A stretch of 64,000 nt of DNA from positions 27,372 to 91,371 of the forward strand of contig NZ_JACJLV010000005.1 in NCBI RefSeq assembly GCF_016902415.1. Reading direction: 5' to 3'. This DNA is from Mordavella massiliensis. Its GTDB lineage: Bacteria; Bacillota; Clostridia; Lachnospirales; Lachnospiraceae. The notes under the pieces were generated by a model. That model saw nothing but the letters and a program-made list of their open reading frames with translations, was not told where the DNA came from and made no database searches. How positions within the stretch are numbered: position 1 is the stretch's first letter; every line of letters begins with the position of its first letter. Shown in pieces: positions 17,793 to 26,550 of this stretch. The translations under genes were made by a program, and so were the position numbers.

Positions 17793-18913
17793 GATTGCCA
17801 AATTTCTTAAAACGGTATCACCTGAAAGACTATAAAATGAATCTTGTCCTTCTGGTTCTTGCATTGTCCGTGATCGGCGTATTCGTGATCGGCAGCGCGG
17901 AACCGGACAATCAGTCCAGGCAGATCATCGGACTGGCCTTCGGCCTGTTTGTTATGGTGATCGTTTCGCTGATCGATTATGTCTGGCTCATGGATTTTTA
18001 CTGGCTCATTTACGGCTTTGTCGTTCTGATCCTGGGAGCAGTGCTTGTCATAGGAACAGAAGTAAACGGCGCCACCCGCTGGATCAACCTTGGCTTTACC
18101 CAGTTCCAGCCTTCAGAGCTTGCAAAAATCCTGCTGATCCTGTTTTTTGCCAAATTTATCACTGAACATGAGGACGAGATCAGTGAACCGCGCACCCTGT
18201 TGAAATATGCAGTGCTCTGCGGGATCCCGCTGGCTCTGATCATCGCAGAGCCAAACCTTTCCACAACCATCTGTACAGCCCTGGTTCTGTGTCTGCTGAT
18301 CTACATCGGCGGACTGAGTTACAAATTTATCGGGACGGTTCTGATGATCCTGATCCCGGTGGCGGTGATCTTTTTAAGTATTGTGGTACAGCCAAACCAG
18401 CCATTCCTGAAAGATTATCAGCAGGAACGTATCCTGGCCTTTCTGGAGCCGGAAAAGTATGCAAGCGACGGCGCCTATCAGCAGCGAAATTCCGTCATGG
18501 CCATCGGCTCCGGACAGCTGACCGGTAAAGGACTTAATAATACGACGACCGAATCTGTCAAGAACGGGGACTTCATCCTGGAGCCCAGTACAGACTTTAT
18601 TTTCGCTATTGTAGGGGAAGAATTAGGTTTCATTGGAAGTTGTATTATTATTGCTTTATTATTGTTGATTGTGATACAATGTATATTGATTGGAAGACGA
18701 TCGCAGAACCTGTCAGGGCGTATTATCTGTTGCGGAGTCGGCGGCCTGATAGGGATACAAAGTTTTATTAATATTGGAGTTGCAACACAACTGATTCCAA
18801 ATACGGGGGTTCCGCTGCCATTTATAAGTTACGGACTGACCTCTCTGGTCAGCCTCTATATTGGTATCGGTCTTGTCCTAAATGTTGGATTACAGCCGAA
18901 AAAATATCAGTAA
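17789..18913 (+). CDS. rodA: Peptidoglycan glycosyltransferase RodA (SEDS family)
   Basis: A 374-residue polytopic SEDS protein with about ten membrane helices. Family signatures are GATRWINLGFTQFQPSELAKI, the extracellular loop ending QQRNSVMAIGSGQLTGKG, and FIFAIVGEELGFIGS. SEDS proteins polymerise lipid II; the mre-pbp2-min context argues for RodA rather than FtsW. Translation begins at GTG 17789, overlapping minE, preceded by AGGAGAAG. Its partner is the PBP2 encoded upstream. Confidence 0.93.
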   Translation: MRLPNFLKRYHLKDYKMNLVLLVLALSVIGVFVIGSAEPDNQSRQIIGLAFGLFVMVIVSLIDYVWLMDFYWLIYGFVVLILGAVLVIGTEVNGATRWINLGFTQFQPSELAKILLILFFAKFITEHEDEISEPRTLLKYAVLCGIPLALIIAEPNLSTTICTALVLCLLIYIGGLSYKFIGTVLMILIPVAVIFLSIVVQPNQPFLKDYQQERILAFLEPEKYASDGAYQQRNSVMAIGSGQLTGKGLNNTTTESVKNGDFILEPSTDFIFAIVGEELGFIGSCIIIALLLLIVIQCILIGRRSQNLSGRIICCGVGGLIGIQSFINIGVATQLIPNTGVPLPFISYGLTSLVSLYIGIGLVLNVGLQPKKYQ

Positions 18914-18925
18914 GGAGTGAAGAGC

Positions 18926-19321
18926 ATGAATATTGGGCTGATAGCACACGATTCCAAAAAAACACTGATGCAGAACTTCTGTATTGCTTACAGGGGAATC
19001 TTAAGCAAACACAATCTGTATGCGACCGGAACGACCGGACGGCTGATCGAGGAAGTGACGAATCTGAACATCCACAAATATCTGGCCGGGCCGTTAGGAG
19101 GCAAGCAGCAGCTTGGCGCCCAGATCGCTCAGAATGATATTGATGCTCTTATTTTCCTTCGTGAGCCTTCCAACCCAAGGCCTCACGATCCGGATCTCAA
19201 TGATGTGATCCGTCTGTGCGATATGTACAATATTCCGCTGGCAACCAACCTTGCCACAGCGGAGCTGATTATTTTAGCAATTGACAGAGGAGATCTTGAC
19301 TGGCGTGAAATGTATCGGTAA
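18926..19321 (+). CDS. mgsA: Methylglyoxal synthase homologue with substituted catalytic residue
   Basis: Methylglyoxal synthase converts dihydroxyacetone phosphate to methylglyoxal and phosphate. The 131-residue protein carries the fold signatures IGLIAHD, LYATGTTGRLIEE, PHDPDL (H87, D90) and ATNLATAEL. In E. coli the catalytic base is Asp71 in GPMGGDQQVG. Here the segment reads GPLGGKQQLG, with Lys60 at that position (codon AAG, 19103-19105). The Asp of FFWDPL is Glu80. Synthase activity is therefore doubtful and a sensing or regulatory role is possible. I start at ATG 18926 behind AAGGAG; it lies 12 bp after rodA. Confidence 0.85.
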   Translation: MNIGLIAHDSKKTLMQNFCIAYRGILSKHNLYATGTTGRLIEEVTNLNIHKYLAGPLGGKQQLGAQIAQNDIDALIFLREPSNPRPHDPDLNDVIRLCDMYNIPLATNLATAELIILAIDRGDLDWREMYR

Positions 19322-20312
19322 ATGTTTTGGTTCTGTTGCGTGGATCCTGGCAGGTGCACTGTGCCTTACCGGCTGTTCTCTTTTTGAACCGGATCCGGTT
19401 GTGACAGAATACGAGACACAAACTTATAATAAAAATATATATCGGGATCATCTGTTCGCAGAAGATCTCTGTGTTCCGGATGGAAATGTGGAAATGACCG
19501 GAGCGCCTGATACCTCAGGTCTTCATGCAGCCGCTTTATTTGACGTGGAGCAGGCGCAGACAGATTTTTCTTATCAGGTCTATGACCGGCTGTTTCCGGC
19601 CAGTACAACAAAGATCATGACTGCCCTTGTGGCGATTGAATCCGGAGATCTGTCTCAGACGGTAACCGTATCTGAGGCTGCAGCTGCTTCCAGTTTTGCG
19701 GCGGATGAATCTGTCTGTGAACTGGAGCTTGGAGACCAGCTTACTCTTAAGGATCTGCTATACGGTCTGCTTCTTTGCTCCGGCAATGATGCCGCAGTCG
19801 CAATTGCCGAAGCAGTAGGCGGTGATGTGGAAACCTTTGTGGGCATGATGAATGAGAAAGCCGAAGAATTGATGGCAACCTCTACGCATTTTGTAAATCC
19901 CCACGGGCTCCATGATGAAAATCATTACACAACTGCCTATGATCTGTATCTGATTTTTAACGAATGTATCAAGCACGAGGAGTTTGTCCAGGTGATCAGC
20001 GCACAAGCCTATGATCCCCAGATTACCGGAGCTGACGGCAACCCCAGAAGCGTAGAGTGGGAGCCGACGAATTTTTATGCCACCGGCGAAGCCTCCCGTC
20101 CGGAATCCGTCACTCTTGTGGGCGGAAAGACCGGTACAACAAAGCTTGCCGGAAATTGTCTGATCCTTCTGAGCAGAGATTCTTCCGACCAGCCGTATAT
20201 TTCTGTTGTAATGGGGGCGGATTCCAAAGAACTGTTATATCAGGATATGACGACGATCCTGAACACGCTCCCTGCGGACAACCAGGCAGACGGGCAGCAA
20301 TCATCACAATAA
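19305..20312 (+). CDS. Lipoprotein D-alanyl-D-alanine carboxypeptidase (S11 family)
   Basis: A DacA/DacF-type PBP that trims the terminal D-Ala of peptidoglycan stem peptides. All three motifs are present: S100-T-T-K103, S159-G-N161 and K275-T-G277. The N-terminus from GTG 19305 is a lipoprotein signal peptide with lipobox LTGC (Cys24), so the enzyme should be tethered to the outer face of the membrane. The start overlaps the mgsA end by 17 bp; upstream TTG codons are in frame but sit too close to the AGAGGAG site. 335 residues. It closes the mre-min-rodA cluster. Confidence 0.9.
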   Translation: MKCIGKCFGSVAWILAGALCLTGCSLFEPDPVVTEYETQTYNKNIYRDHLFAEDLCVPDGNVEMTGAPDTSGLHAAALFDVEQAQTDFSYQVYDRLFPASTTKIMTALVAIESGDLSQTVTVSEAAAASSFAADESVCELELGDQLTLKDLLYGLLLCSGNDAAVAIAEAVGGDVETFVGMMNEKAEELMATSTHFVNPHGLHDENHYTTAYDLYLIFNECIKHEEFVQVISAQAYDPQITGADGNPRSVEWEPTNFYATGEASRPESVTLVGGKTGTTKLAGNCLILLSRDSSDQPYISVVMGADSKELLYQDMTTILNTLPADNQADGQQSSQ

Positions 20313-20320
20313 CATGCAAA

Positions 20321-20353
20321 AAAGGGGCATCTCCGAAGCGGGATACCCCTTTC
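20321..20353. terminator. Terminator between the carboxypeptidase and DUF378 genes
   Basis: AAAGGGG-c-ATC (20321-20331) pairs with GAT-a-CCCCTTT (20342-20352) around a short loop, with A-rich and T-rich flanks. It lies between convergent genes and can serve both directions, though the T tract is short on the plus strand. Confidence 0.65.
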
Positions 20354-20376
20354 CTCTATTCCAGAAGAATGTATGA

Positions 20377-20577
20377 TTAGGAAGCAGATGTGATTCTTCC
20401 ATACAGGCTGATCAGGTATAAGCCGCATAGTCCTACCAGCGTATAGATAATACGTGACAGCCAGGACAGGTTGCCAAACAAAAAGGCGACCAGATCAAAA
20501 CGGAAGATACCGACCAGAAGCCAGTTGACTGCTCCGATGATCACCAGTGTGAGAGCAGTGTAATCAAACCATTTCAT
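20377..20577 (-). CDS. DUF378 small membrane protein
   Basis: A 66-residue protein with two hydrophobic helices, about 8-28 and 38-58, and the DUF378 hallmark ALTLVIIGAVNWLLVGIF followed by FDLVAFLFG. A strong AGGAGGAATT site precedes its ATG. The gene converges on the carboxypeptidase gene and is divergent from the radical SAM gene. Members are widespread small inner-membrane proteins without known role. Confidence 0.85.
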   Translation of the reverse strand: MKWFDYTALTLVIIGAVNWLLVGIFRFDLVAFLFGNLSWLSRIIYTLVGLCGLYLISLYGRITSAS

Positions 20578-20619
20578 ATGAATTCCTCCTTTTTTGGTAT
20601 ATCGTTAGTATTCTGGTTT

Positions 20620-20628
20620 TGGTAAAAT
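20620..20628 (+). promoter_or_regulatory. Extended -10 promoter upstream of the radical SAM gene
   Basis: TGGTAAAAT at 20620-20628 forms an extended -10 element 28 bp before the next plus-strand start. No good -35 hexamer is seen 17 bp upstream. The divergent DUF378 promoter must share this 79-bp interval. Confidence 0.35.
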
Positions 20629-20656
20629 TTATTCATTGTCAGATGAGGTTTAGAAA

Positions 20657-21637
20657 ATGCAGGAAGATTTCTTTTATTATCCATATTCCAGTTACCTGAA
20701 AAAGAAATATGGCGAAAAAGTATATAAGTTGCCGGTAAATCTTCCGGTTACCTGTCCAAACCGGGAAAATGGTTCCGGAGGATGCGCTTTTTGTGCGCGG
20801 TCAGGGACCGGATTTGAATCCTGTGAAAGCTGCACGCCGGTAAAAGAGCAGCTTGCGCATGCCCGTGGTATTATTTCCCGCAAATATCATGCAAAAAAGT
20901 ATATCGCCTACTTTCAGAACTATACCAATACCTATCTGCCGGTTGGAGAGTTTTCCTGCTATTTACAGGAAGCCGCCGGTTTTCCGGACATCGTTGAAAT
21001 CGCTGTCTCTACCCGTCCCGACTGCATCGCGCCTCCTTATCTGGAGGTTCTCGACCGGATCCGGAAAGAGTTCGGAGTTCAGATAACGATAGAACTGGGC
21101 CTGCAGACCGCAAATTATCATACGCTGCTATCCATCAACCGCGGCCATACCCTGGCCGAGCTGATCGACGCGGTTCTTATGATCCGTCCCTATGGATTTG
21201 ATATCTGCGCTCACGTGATTTTAAATCTTCCGGGAGACAACTTAAATGACGCCATAGAAACAGCCAGGATCTTGTCCGCTCTGCGAATCGATATTGTTAA
21301 GGCACATTCTCTGTATATTGCAAAAAACACAAGGTTGTGCGAAGCGTACGAAAATGGTACAATAACTTTATGCTCCAAAGAGGAGTATTTCCGCCGTCTG
21401 ATCGTATTTCTGGAGCACCTGTCTCCGGAAACCGCAGTGGAACGTCTTTTCAGCCGGATTCCCGAAAAGGATGCTGTATTCTGTAACTGGGGGACAAGCT
21501 GGTGGAAATTAAGAGAAGAACTTCTCTCGATCATGGAAGCAGGGCATTATCATCAGGGAAGACGGTTTCATTACCTGAACGGCGCTGCTCTTGCCGGGAT
21601 CCGGGAAGCGGGATCCGCGTCGCACAGATCCGAATAA
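20657..21637 (+). CDS. Radical SAM protein, TIGR01212 (YtqA-like) family
   Basis: This radical SAM enzyme has 326 residues. Its cluster ligands are Cys33, Cys43 and Cys46 in CPNR...GGCAFC, a wider first spacing than the canonical CX3CX2C and typical of TIGR01212. ELGLQTANYHTLLSINRGH and HVILNLPGD are further family signatures. YtqA-like proteins neighbour tRNA or rRNA modification genes but their substrate is not established. The start ATG 20657 is preceded by GAGG. It is followed by the HlyD-like gene and division cluster. Confidence 0.88.
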   Translation: MQEDFFYYPYSSYLKKKYGEKVYKLPVNLPVTCPNRENGSGGCAFCARSGTGFESCESCTPVKEQLAHARGIISRKYHAKKYIAYFQNYTNTYLPVGEFSCYLQEAAGFPDIVEIAVSTRPDCIAPPYLEVLDRIRKEFGVQITIELGLQTANYHTLLSINRGHTLAELIDAVLMIRPYGFDICAHVILNLPGDNLNDAIETARILSALRIDIVKAHSLYIAKNTRLCEAYENGTITLCSKEEYFRRLIVFLEHLSPETAVERLFSRIPEKDAVFCNWGTSWWKLREELLSIMEAGHYHQGRRFHYLNGAALAGIREAGSASHRSE

Positions 21638-21655
21638 CAGGGGAGGAAATATACT

Positions 21656-23023
21656 TTGAGCGGTAATAAAATGACAAACATAGAAGTTTATCGCAAAAAA
21701 TGGCATTTTAATATTGGTATCTTTATATTTGGGGTAATATTTATCTATCTTGCCGCTACAGTGCTTTTGTATCTTACTGGTAATCACGTATCCATCTATG
21801 AGGTCCGGGAAGGTTCGATCCAGAAGGATACGGCATATACAGGACTGATCCTGCGGGAAGAAACGGTTGTAACAGCAGATACCTCCGGTTACGTCAATTA
21901 TTTCCCGCTGGAGGGAAGTAAAGTAGGCGCACAGACAAAAGTCTACTGTATGACACCGGATAAGCTGGAATTCAAATCATCCGGTTCGGAGGAAGATACA
22001 CAAGCACTTTCGGCAGAAGAGCAGGCATCGGTTCTGCAGCAGACACGAAGTTTCAGCGACAGTTTTGACAGTGATAAATTCAGCGATGTCTATGCTTTAA
22101 AGGACAGGGTTTCTACGATTCTGGAAAGTAAGTCTACTCAAAGCAGGCAGGCACAGCTTGACCAGATGGTGATAGATGGTTCCCAGCAGCTGCAGATCTA
22201 TAATGCCGCCACGGACGGGATCATCCTGTTTTCTACAGACGGCTGTGAATCAGTTACCATGGATACCGTCACAGAAGACATGATCAGCAAGGCCGATTAT
22301 AAGGCGTCTTATCTGCAGAATAATACATACGTCAATGCAGGCGATCCTGTGTACAAGCTGGTCCGTTCCGATTTATGGCATATCGTGCTTTTGCTGGATG
22401 ACGAAACAGCAGAAGAATTGAAAGAGAACAGCAGTGTGTCGATCAAATTTTCCAAGGACAATCAAACGGCTGTGGCAAAATTAGAGATCAAGAAAAAAGG
22501 CAAGCAAAATTACGCTTTCCTGACCCTGGATTCTTCTATGATACGCTATGCCTCTGACCGCTATGTGGATATTGAACTGATCCTGGAAGACCAGTCCGGA
22601 TTGAAGATCCCGAAATCTTCCGTGATTAAAAAGGATTTTTATACTGTACCGGAAGATTATCTTTCCAAAAACGGAAGCGGTGTTCTGATCGACGACGGAT
22701 CTGACAGCGCTAATTTCCAGGAGGCTGAGGTGTATTACCGAGATAATGAAAACGGTATGATCTATCTGGACGCAGATGCATTGAAAGAAGGAACGGTTCT
22801 AAGAAAAGAAGATTCAGAGGATACTTATGCGCTGAAGGTCAAAGAAACTCTTCGCGGCGTTTATAATATCAATAAAGGATACGCAGAATTCCGGCAGGTG
22901 CAGATCTTGTGTGAAAGCGATGAATATTACATCGTGGAAAGCGGAAGCGATTACAGTCTGTCGAACTATGACCATATCGCCCTGAGCGGAGAGGGTATCC
23001 ATGAAAATGACGTGGTTTTCTAG
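21656..23023 (+). CDS. HlyD-like single-pass membrane protein
   Basis: A 455-residue protein with a short basic cytoplasmic N-terminus, one membrane helix near 17-40 and a long extracytoplasmic region. The segment after the helix (SIYEVREGSIQKDTAYTGLI, LREETVVTADTSGYVNY) resembles the biotinyl-lipoyl hairpin of HlyD/MFP adaptors. The start is TTG 21656, 9 nt after GGGAGG. It sits directly upstream of yggS-sepF, where Bacillus carries ylmD. No transporter partner lies nearby, so a role in the envelope or divisome is a guess from position. Confidence 0.75.
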   Translation: MSGNKMTNIEVYRKKWHFNIGIFIFGVIFIYLAATVLLYLTGNHVSIYEVREGSIQKDTAYTGLILREETVVTADTSGYVNYFPLEGSKVGAQTKVYCMTPDKLEFKSSGSEEDTQALSAEEQASVLQQTRSFSDSFDSDKFSDVYALKDRVSTILESKSTQSRQAQLDQMVIDGSQQLQIYNAATDGIILFSTDGCESVTMDTVTEDMISKADYKASYLQNNTYVNAGDPVYKLVRSDLWHIVLLLDDETAEELKENSSVSIKFSKDNQTAVAKLEIKKKGKQNYAFLTLDSSMIRYASDRYVDIELILEDQSGLKIPKSSVIKKDFYTVPEDYLSKNGSGVLIDDGSDSANFQEAEVYYRDNENGMIYLDADALKEGTVLRKEDSEDTYALKVKETLRGVYNINKGYAEFRQVQILCESDEYYIVESGSDYSLSNYDHIALSGEGIHENDVVF

Positions 23024-23051
23024 TACCAGTATAAAAAGGAGAGATGTTGCT

Positions 23052-23759
23052 ATGCTGCGTGAAAATCTGGAACTCGTAGAAAATAATATCCTGGAAGCCT
23101 GCAGGCGTTCCGGCCGCGACAGAAGCGAGGTGACGCTCATTGCGGTCAGCAAAACGAAGCCCGTCAGCATGCTCCGGGAGGCTTATGATCTTGGGATCCG
23201 AACCTTTGGTGAAAACAAGGTGCAGGAACTGACTGATAAATACGAGGTTCTGCCTCATGATATTGAATGGCATCTGATCGGTCATCTTCAGAGAAACAAG
23301 GTGAAATACATCATCGATAAAGCCGCTCTTATTCATTCTGTGGATTCCCTGCGTCTTGCAGAGACCATCGAAAAAGAAGCTGCAAAACATCAGATGACCG
23401 TCGATATCCTGATTGAAGTCAATGTTGCAAAAGAAGAGAGCAAATTTGGCCTTATGCCGGAAGAATTAGACGCTTTTGTGGATAAAATCGCTGATTTTCC
23501 ACACATCCGTGTAAAAGGTCTCATGACAATCGCTCCATTTGTTGCTGATCCAGAAGAAAATCGCCCGATTTTCGCCCATTTACGTAAATTATCTGTTGAC
23601 ATAGCGGCAAAAAACATTGATAATATTACTATGAGCATTTTGTCAATGGGTATGACCAATGATTATCAGGTGGCCATTGAAGAAGGCGCCACAATGGTTC
23701 GTGTAGGAACCGGTATTTTTGGCGCACGTGATTATGCTCAACAAGGAAACGTAAGATAG
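23052..23759 (+). CDS. yggS: PLP homeostasis protein YggS/YlmE
   Basis: A fold-type III PLP-binding protein without known catalytic activity that buffers pyridoxal phosphate and affects amino-acid balance. The PLP lysine is K34 in AVSKTKP; FGENKVQEL, WHLIGHLQRNK and SMGMTNDY are the expected motifs. The 235-residue start at ATG 23052 has AAAGGAGAG 9 nt upstream; a longer frame from 23001 would overlap the previous gene with no ribosome site. It is placed just before sepF, as in most Firmicutes. Confidence 0.94.
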   Translation: MLRENLELVENNILEACRRSGRDRSEVTLIAVSKTKPVSMLREAYDLGIRTFGENKVQELTDKYEVLPHDIEWHLIGHLQRNKVKYIIDKAALIHSVDSLRLAETIEKEAAKHQMTVDILIEVNVAKEESKFGLMPEELDAFVDKIADFPHIRVKGLMTIAPFVADPEENRPIFAHLRKLSVDIAAKNIDNITMSILSMGMTNDYQVAIEEGATMVRVGTGIFGARDYAQQGNVR

Positions 23760-23770
23760 GAGATTTAGTG

Positions 23771-24325
23771 ATGGGAGTATTAGACAAGTTTCTTGATATC
23801 ATGAAACTGAACGACGGAGACGATTACGACGACGATTTCTTCGATGATGATTATGAGGATGATTACGAAGAGGAAAAACCGAAAAAAAGTCTCTTTGGCG
23901 GACGCCCCAAAAAATATGAAGAAGAAGAGGATGAAGAGGAAAGCTACGAAGTGGCTCCAAGATCCTCCAGAAGTTCTTCTCATTCCAGCAATAAAGTAAC
24001 TCCGATGCGCCAGCCGGCAAGAAGAAATAACGTAAGCATGGAAGTCTGTGTGATCAAACCGACTTCTGTAGATGATGCCAGAGAGATTACAGAGACTCTG
24101 TTAAGCGGACGTACTGTAATCCTGAACCTGGAAGGTCTGGATCTGGAAGTTGCCCAGCGCATCATTGATTTTACTTCAGGCGCTACTTATGCGATCAGCG
24201 GTAATCTTCAGAAGATTTCCAATTATATCTTCCTGGTAACACCAACGAATGTTGATATTTCCGGAGATCTGCAGGATCTTCTGAATACTTCCTTTGATGC
24301 ATCTTCCATGCGCACCAGGTTTTAG
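23771..24325 (+). CDS. sepF: Cell division protein SepF
   Basis: SepF polymerises into rings that bundle and anchor FtsZ at the membrane. The 184-residue product starts with an amphipathic membrane helix (MGVLDKFLDIMKL) and a very acidic linker at about 17-60 made mostly of Asp, Glu and Tyr. The SepF domain follows at about 95-178 (VCVIKPTSVDDAREI, RTVILNLEGLD, FTSGATYAISG). ATG 23771 is chosen over GTG 23768 for better spacing from AGGAG. It follows yggS by 11 bp and precedes ylmH by 3 bp. Confidence 0.95.
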   Translation: MGVLDKFLDIMKLNDGDDYDDDFFDDDYEDDYEEEKPKKSLFGGRPKKYEEEEDEEESYEVAPRSSRSSSHSSNKVTPMRQPARRNNVSMEVCVIKPTSVDDAREITETLLSGRTVILNLEGLDLEVAQRIIDFTSGATYAISGNLQKISNYIFLVTPTNVDISGDLQDLLNTSFDASSMRTRF

Positions 24326-24328
24326 GAA

Positions 24329-25087
24329 ATGACAAAAGAGGAACTGCTTCTCCAGAAGCGATTCGTGGAGTTATCCAAGACCGCATTCAACCGCGGTATT
24401 GTAATGTTTTCAGATTTCTTGAATCTGAACGAATTAAATATTTTACATACGACTCCGAAGGCAATGTTTTCTTCCCGTTATGAGACATTCGGAGGCTATG
24501 GATTATCAGAGCGTCAGATGGCTGCATTTCTACCTGATGCTCTTTATTATGAGTATCAATATCCGATCACAGCTCTGGAGATCCGGCCTGCAGCGCCTAA
24601 ATTTGCCGAAGCGCTGACGCACCGGGACTATCTTGGCGCTGTTATGAATCTGGGAATAGAACGGTCAAAACTGGGGGATATTCTCACTTATGAAGATGCA
24701 GCAGTTCTTTTTGTAAAAGAAGAACTGGCTTCCTACATTACAGAACAACTTTCCAGAGTCCGGCATACGGTTGTAAAGACAACGGTTCTTCCTTCTTTTC
24801 AGGAAGACTATGAGCCCAAATATGAGACCATCAGGGGAACGGTTCCTTCCATTCGTCTGGATACCGTCCTTTCCCTTGCATTTCCCATGTCCCGGAGCAA
24901 GATCACGGACTTTATTGAGGGCGGAAGAGTGTTTGTGAATGGAAGACTGATCACCAGCAACGGATACCGCCTGAACAGCGGAGATTATATTTCTGTCCGG
25001 AAAATGGGGCGGATCATGTATGAAGATATCATTTCCGGCACGAAAAAAGGACGCTTTCTGATCTCCGTCAGGAAGTATGGCTCATAA
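24329..25087 (+). CDS. ylmH: S4-domain RNA-binding protein YlmH
   Basis: A 252-residue protein of the YlmH family. The N-terminal alpha/beta part (about 1-170) contains the characteristic HRDYLGAVMNLGIERSKLGDI. The C-terminal S4 RNA-binding domain spans about 178-245 (RLDTVLSLAFPMSRSKITDF, GRVFVNGRLITS). YlmH homologues bind ribosomal or tRNA substrates and act in rescue of stalled ribosomal subunits. Its position behind sepF matches Bacillus and Streptococcus, although ylmG and divIVA are absent here. Confidence 0.92.
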   Translation: MTKEELLLQKRFVELSKTAFNRGIVMFSDFLNLNELNILHTTPKAMFSSRYETFGGYGLSERQMAAFLPDALYYEYQYPITALEIRPAAPKFAEALTHRDYLGAVMNLGIERSKLGDILTYEDAAVLFVKEELASYITEQLSRVRHTVVKTTVLPSFQEDYEPKYETIRGTVPSIRLDTVLSLAFPMSRSKITDFIEGGRVFVNGRLITSNGYRLNSGDYISVRKMGRIMYEDIISGTKKGRFLISVRKYGS

Positions 25088-25120
25088 TAAACAAGTTATA
25101 TCATAAATCTGGAGGAACTT

Positions 25121-25654
25121 ATGCAGATCACAAAACAAAGATGTGTCGTTTGTTTGAAAGCGCTTGCCGCCGCATTCGGGCTTGTTTTATTCGATCAGAT
25201 CACAAAACTGATGGTAGTGGAAAATCTGAAGGACCAGAGTCCTTTTGTACTCCTGGATGGTATTTTTGAACTCCGGTATCTGGAGAACAGAGGGGCCGCT
25301 TTTGGAATTTTTCAGGGCTGGCAGTTTTTCTTTATCATCAGTGCCGTATTCATTACAGCAATCGTTGTATGGCTTTTTTGGAAAATTCCCCTGGAGCCCC
25401 GTTTTCTTCCGCTGCAGATCTGTGCTGTCCTGATTTTCTCCGGCGCGTGGGGAAATTGTATCGACAGGATAAGTCTGGGGTATGTCGTGGACTTTTTTTA
25501 TTTTGTACTCATAGATTTCCCCATCTTTAACATTGCAGATATTTATGTCACGGTTGCGGCATTTGCCCTTGTTCTTTTGTTATTCTTTTATTACAAGGAG
25601 GAAGATTTTGAAAGAATACTTCACCATAGAAAGCCAGGAAGGGGAACGGATTGA
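25121..25654 (+). CDS. lspA: Lipoprotein signal peptidase LspA
   Basis: LspA is the aspartyl membrane protease that cleaves prolipoprotein signal peptides. The protein is 177 residues with four hydrophobic helices. Motifs include LFDQITK, YLENRGAAFGIF, GNCIDRI with catalytic D115, and FNIADIYV with D140. It would process substrates such as the carboxypeptidase lipoprotein encoded upstream. Its last 47 bp overlap the rluD start. Confidence 0.95.
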   Translation: MQITKQRCVVCLKALAAAFGLVLFDQITKLMVVENLKDQSPFVLLDGIFELRYLENRGAAFGIFQGWQFFFIISAVFITAIVVWLFWKIPLEPRFLPLQICAVLIFSGAWGNCIDRISLGYVVDFFYFVLIDFPIFNIADIYVTVAAFALVLLLFFYYKEEDFERILHHRKPGRGTD

Positions 25655-26525
25655 CCGATATCTGGCAGAAGAACTGGAAGATCAGTCCAGATCCTATATC
25701 CAGAAACTAATCAAAGAAGAACATGTTTTAGTAAACGGAAAGCCTGTAAAAGCCAATTACAGGCTTTTAGCAGGTGATAATATTTCTTTGTCACTTCCGG
25801 AAATCAAAGAACCGGACATTCCGCCTGAGAAGATTCCATTGGATATTTTATATGAAGATCAGGATCTGCTGGTCGTCAATAAGCCAAAACAGATGGTTGT
25901 CCACCCGGCTCCGGGGCATTATACCGGAACACTGGTCAATGCATTGATGTATCATTGCGGATCTGAATTGTCCGGCATTAACGGCGTCATGCGTCCGGGG
26001 ATCGTTCACAGGATCGATATGGACACCACAGGATCTTTAGTTGTCTGCAAAACAGACGCCGCTCACCAGTGTCTGTCCGCCCAGCTGAAAGAACATTCGA
26101 TTCACCGGATTTACGAAGCAATCGTTCATGGCAATCTCAAAGAAGACAGCGGTACAGTCAATGCGCCGATCGGACGCCATCCAACCGACAGAAAGAAGAT
26201 GAGTGTCCACACAAAGAACGGAAAACCTGCGATTACCCATTATCAGGTACTTCAGCGTTTTGGAAATTATACGTATATCCGTTGCAGGCTTGAGACCGGG
26301 CGGACCCATCAGATCCGTGTCCATATGGCAAGTATCGGGCATCCGCTTCTTGGAGATGCGGTTTATGGGCCGAAAAAATGTCCGTTCCCACAATTGCAGG
26401 GGCAGACCCTTCACGCCCGGATTATCGGGTTTATTCATCCTTCTACCGGCGAGTATCTGGAAATAGAAGCTCCTTTGCCACAATATTTTGTGGAATTATT
26501 AGACAAATTGATGTATAATACCTAA
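25608..26525 (+). CDS. rluD: 23S rRNA pseudouridine synthase, RluD family
   Basis: An RluA/RluD-type pseudouridine synthase of 305 residues. It has an N-terminal S4 domain (ERIDRYLAEELEDQSRSYIQ) and a catalytic domain with HRIDMDTTGSLVV, where the first Asp is the catalytic residue. The start is TTG 25608, 6 nt after AAGGAGG; a longer frame from 25533 lacks a ribosome site and its extra residues are unlike the family. The 47-bp overlap with lspA and the lspA-rluD order match many Firmicutes. Confidence 0.93.
   Translation: MKEYFTIESQEGERIDRYLAEELEDQSRSYIQKLIKEEHVLVNGKPVKANYRLLAGDNISLSLPEIKEPDIPPEKIPLDILYEDQDLLVVNKPKQMVVHPAPGHYTGTLVNALMYHCGSELSGINGVMRPGIVHRIDMDTTGSLVVCKTDAAHQCLSAQLKEHSIHRIYEAIVHGNLKEDSGTVNAPIGRHPTDRKKMSVHTKNGKPAITHYQVLQRFGNYTYIRCRLETGRTHQIRVHMASIGHPLLGDAVYGPKKCPFPQLQGQTLHARIIGFIHPSTGEYLEIEAPLPQYFVELLDKLMYNT
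26514..26519 (+). promoter_or_regulatory. -10 element before the cytidylate kinase-like gene
   Basis: A perfect TATAAT at 26514-26519 lies in the last codons of rluD, 32 bp before the next gene. The hexamer 17 bp upstream (TGGAAT, 26491-26496) matches only half of the -35 consensus, so this would be a modest separate promoter. Confidence 0.35.
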
Positions 26526-26550
26526 TATACGATAAAGGAGCGTGAATAGT

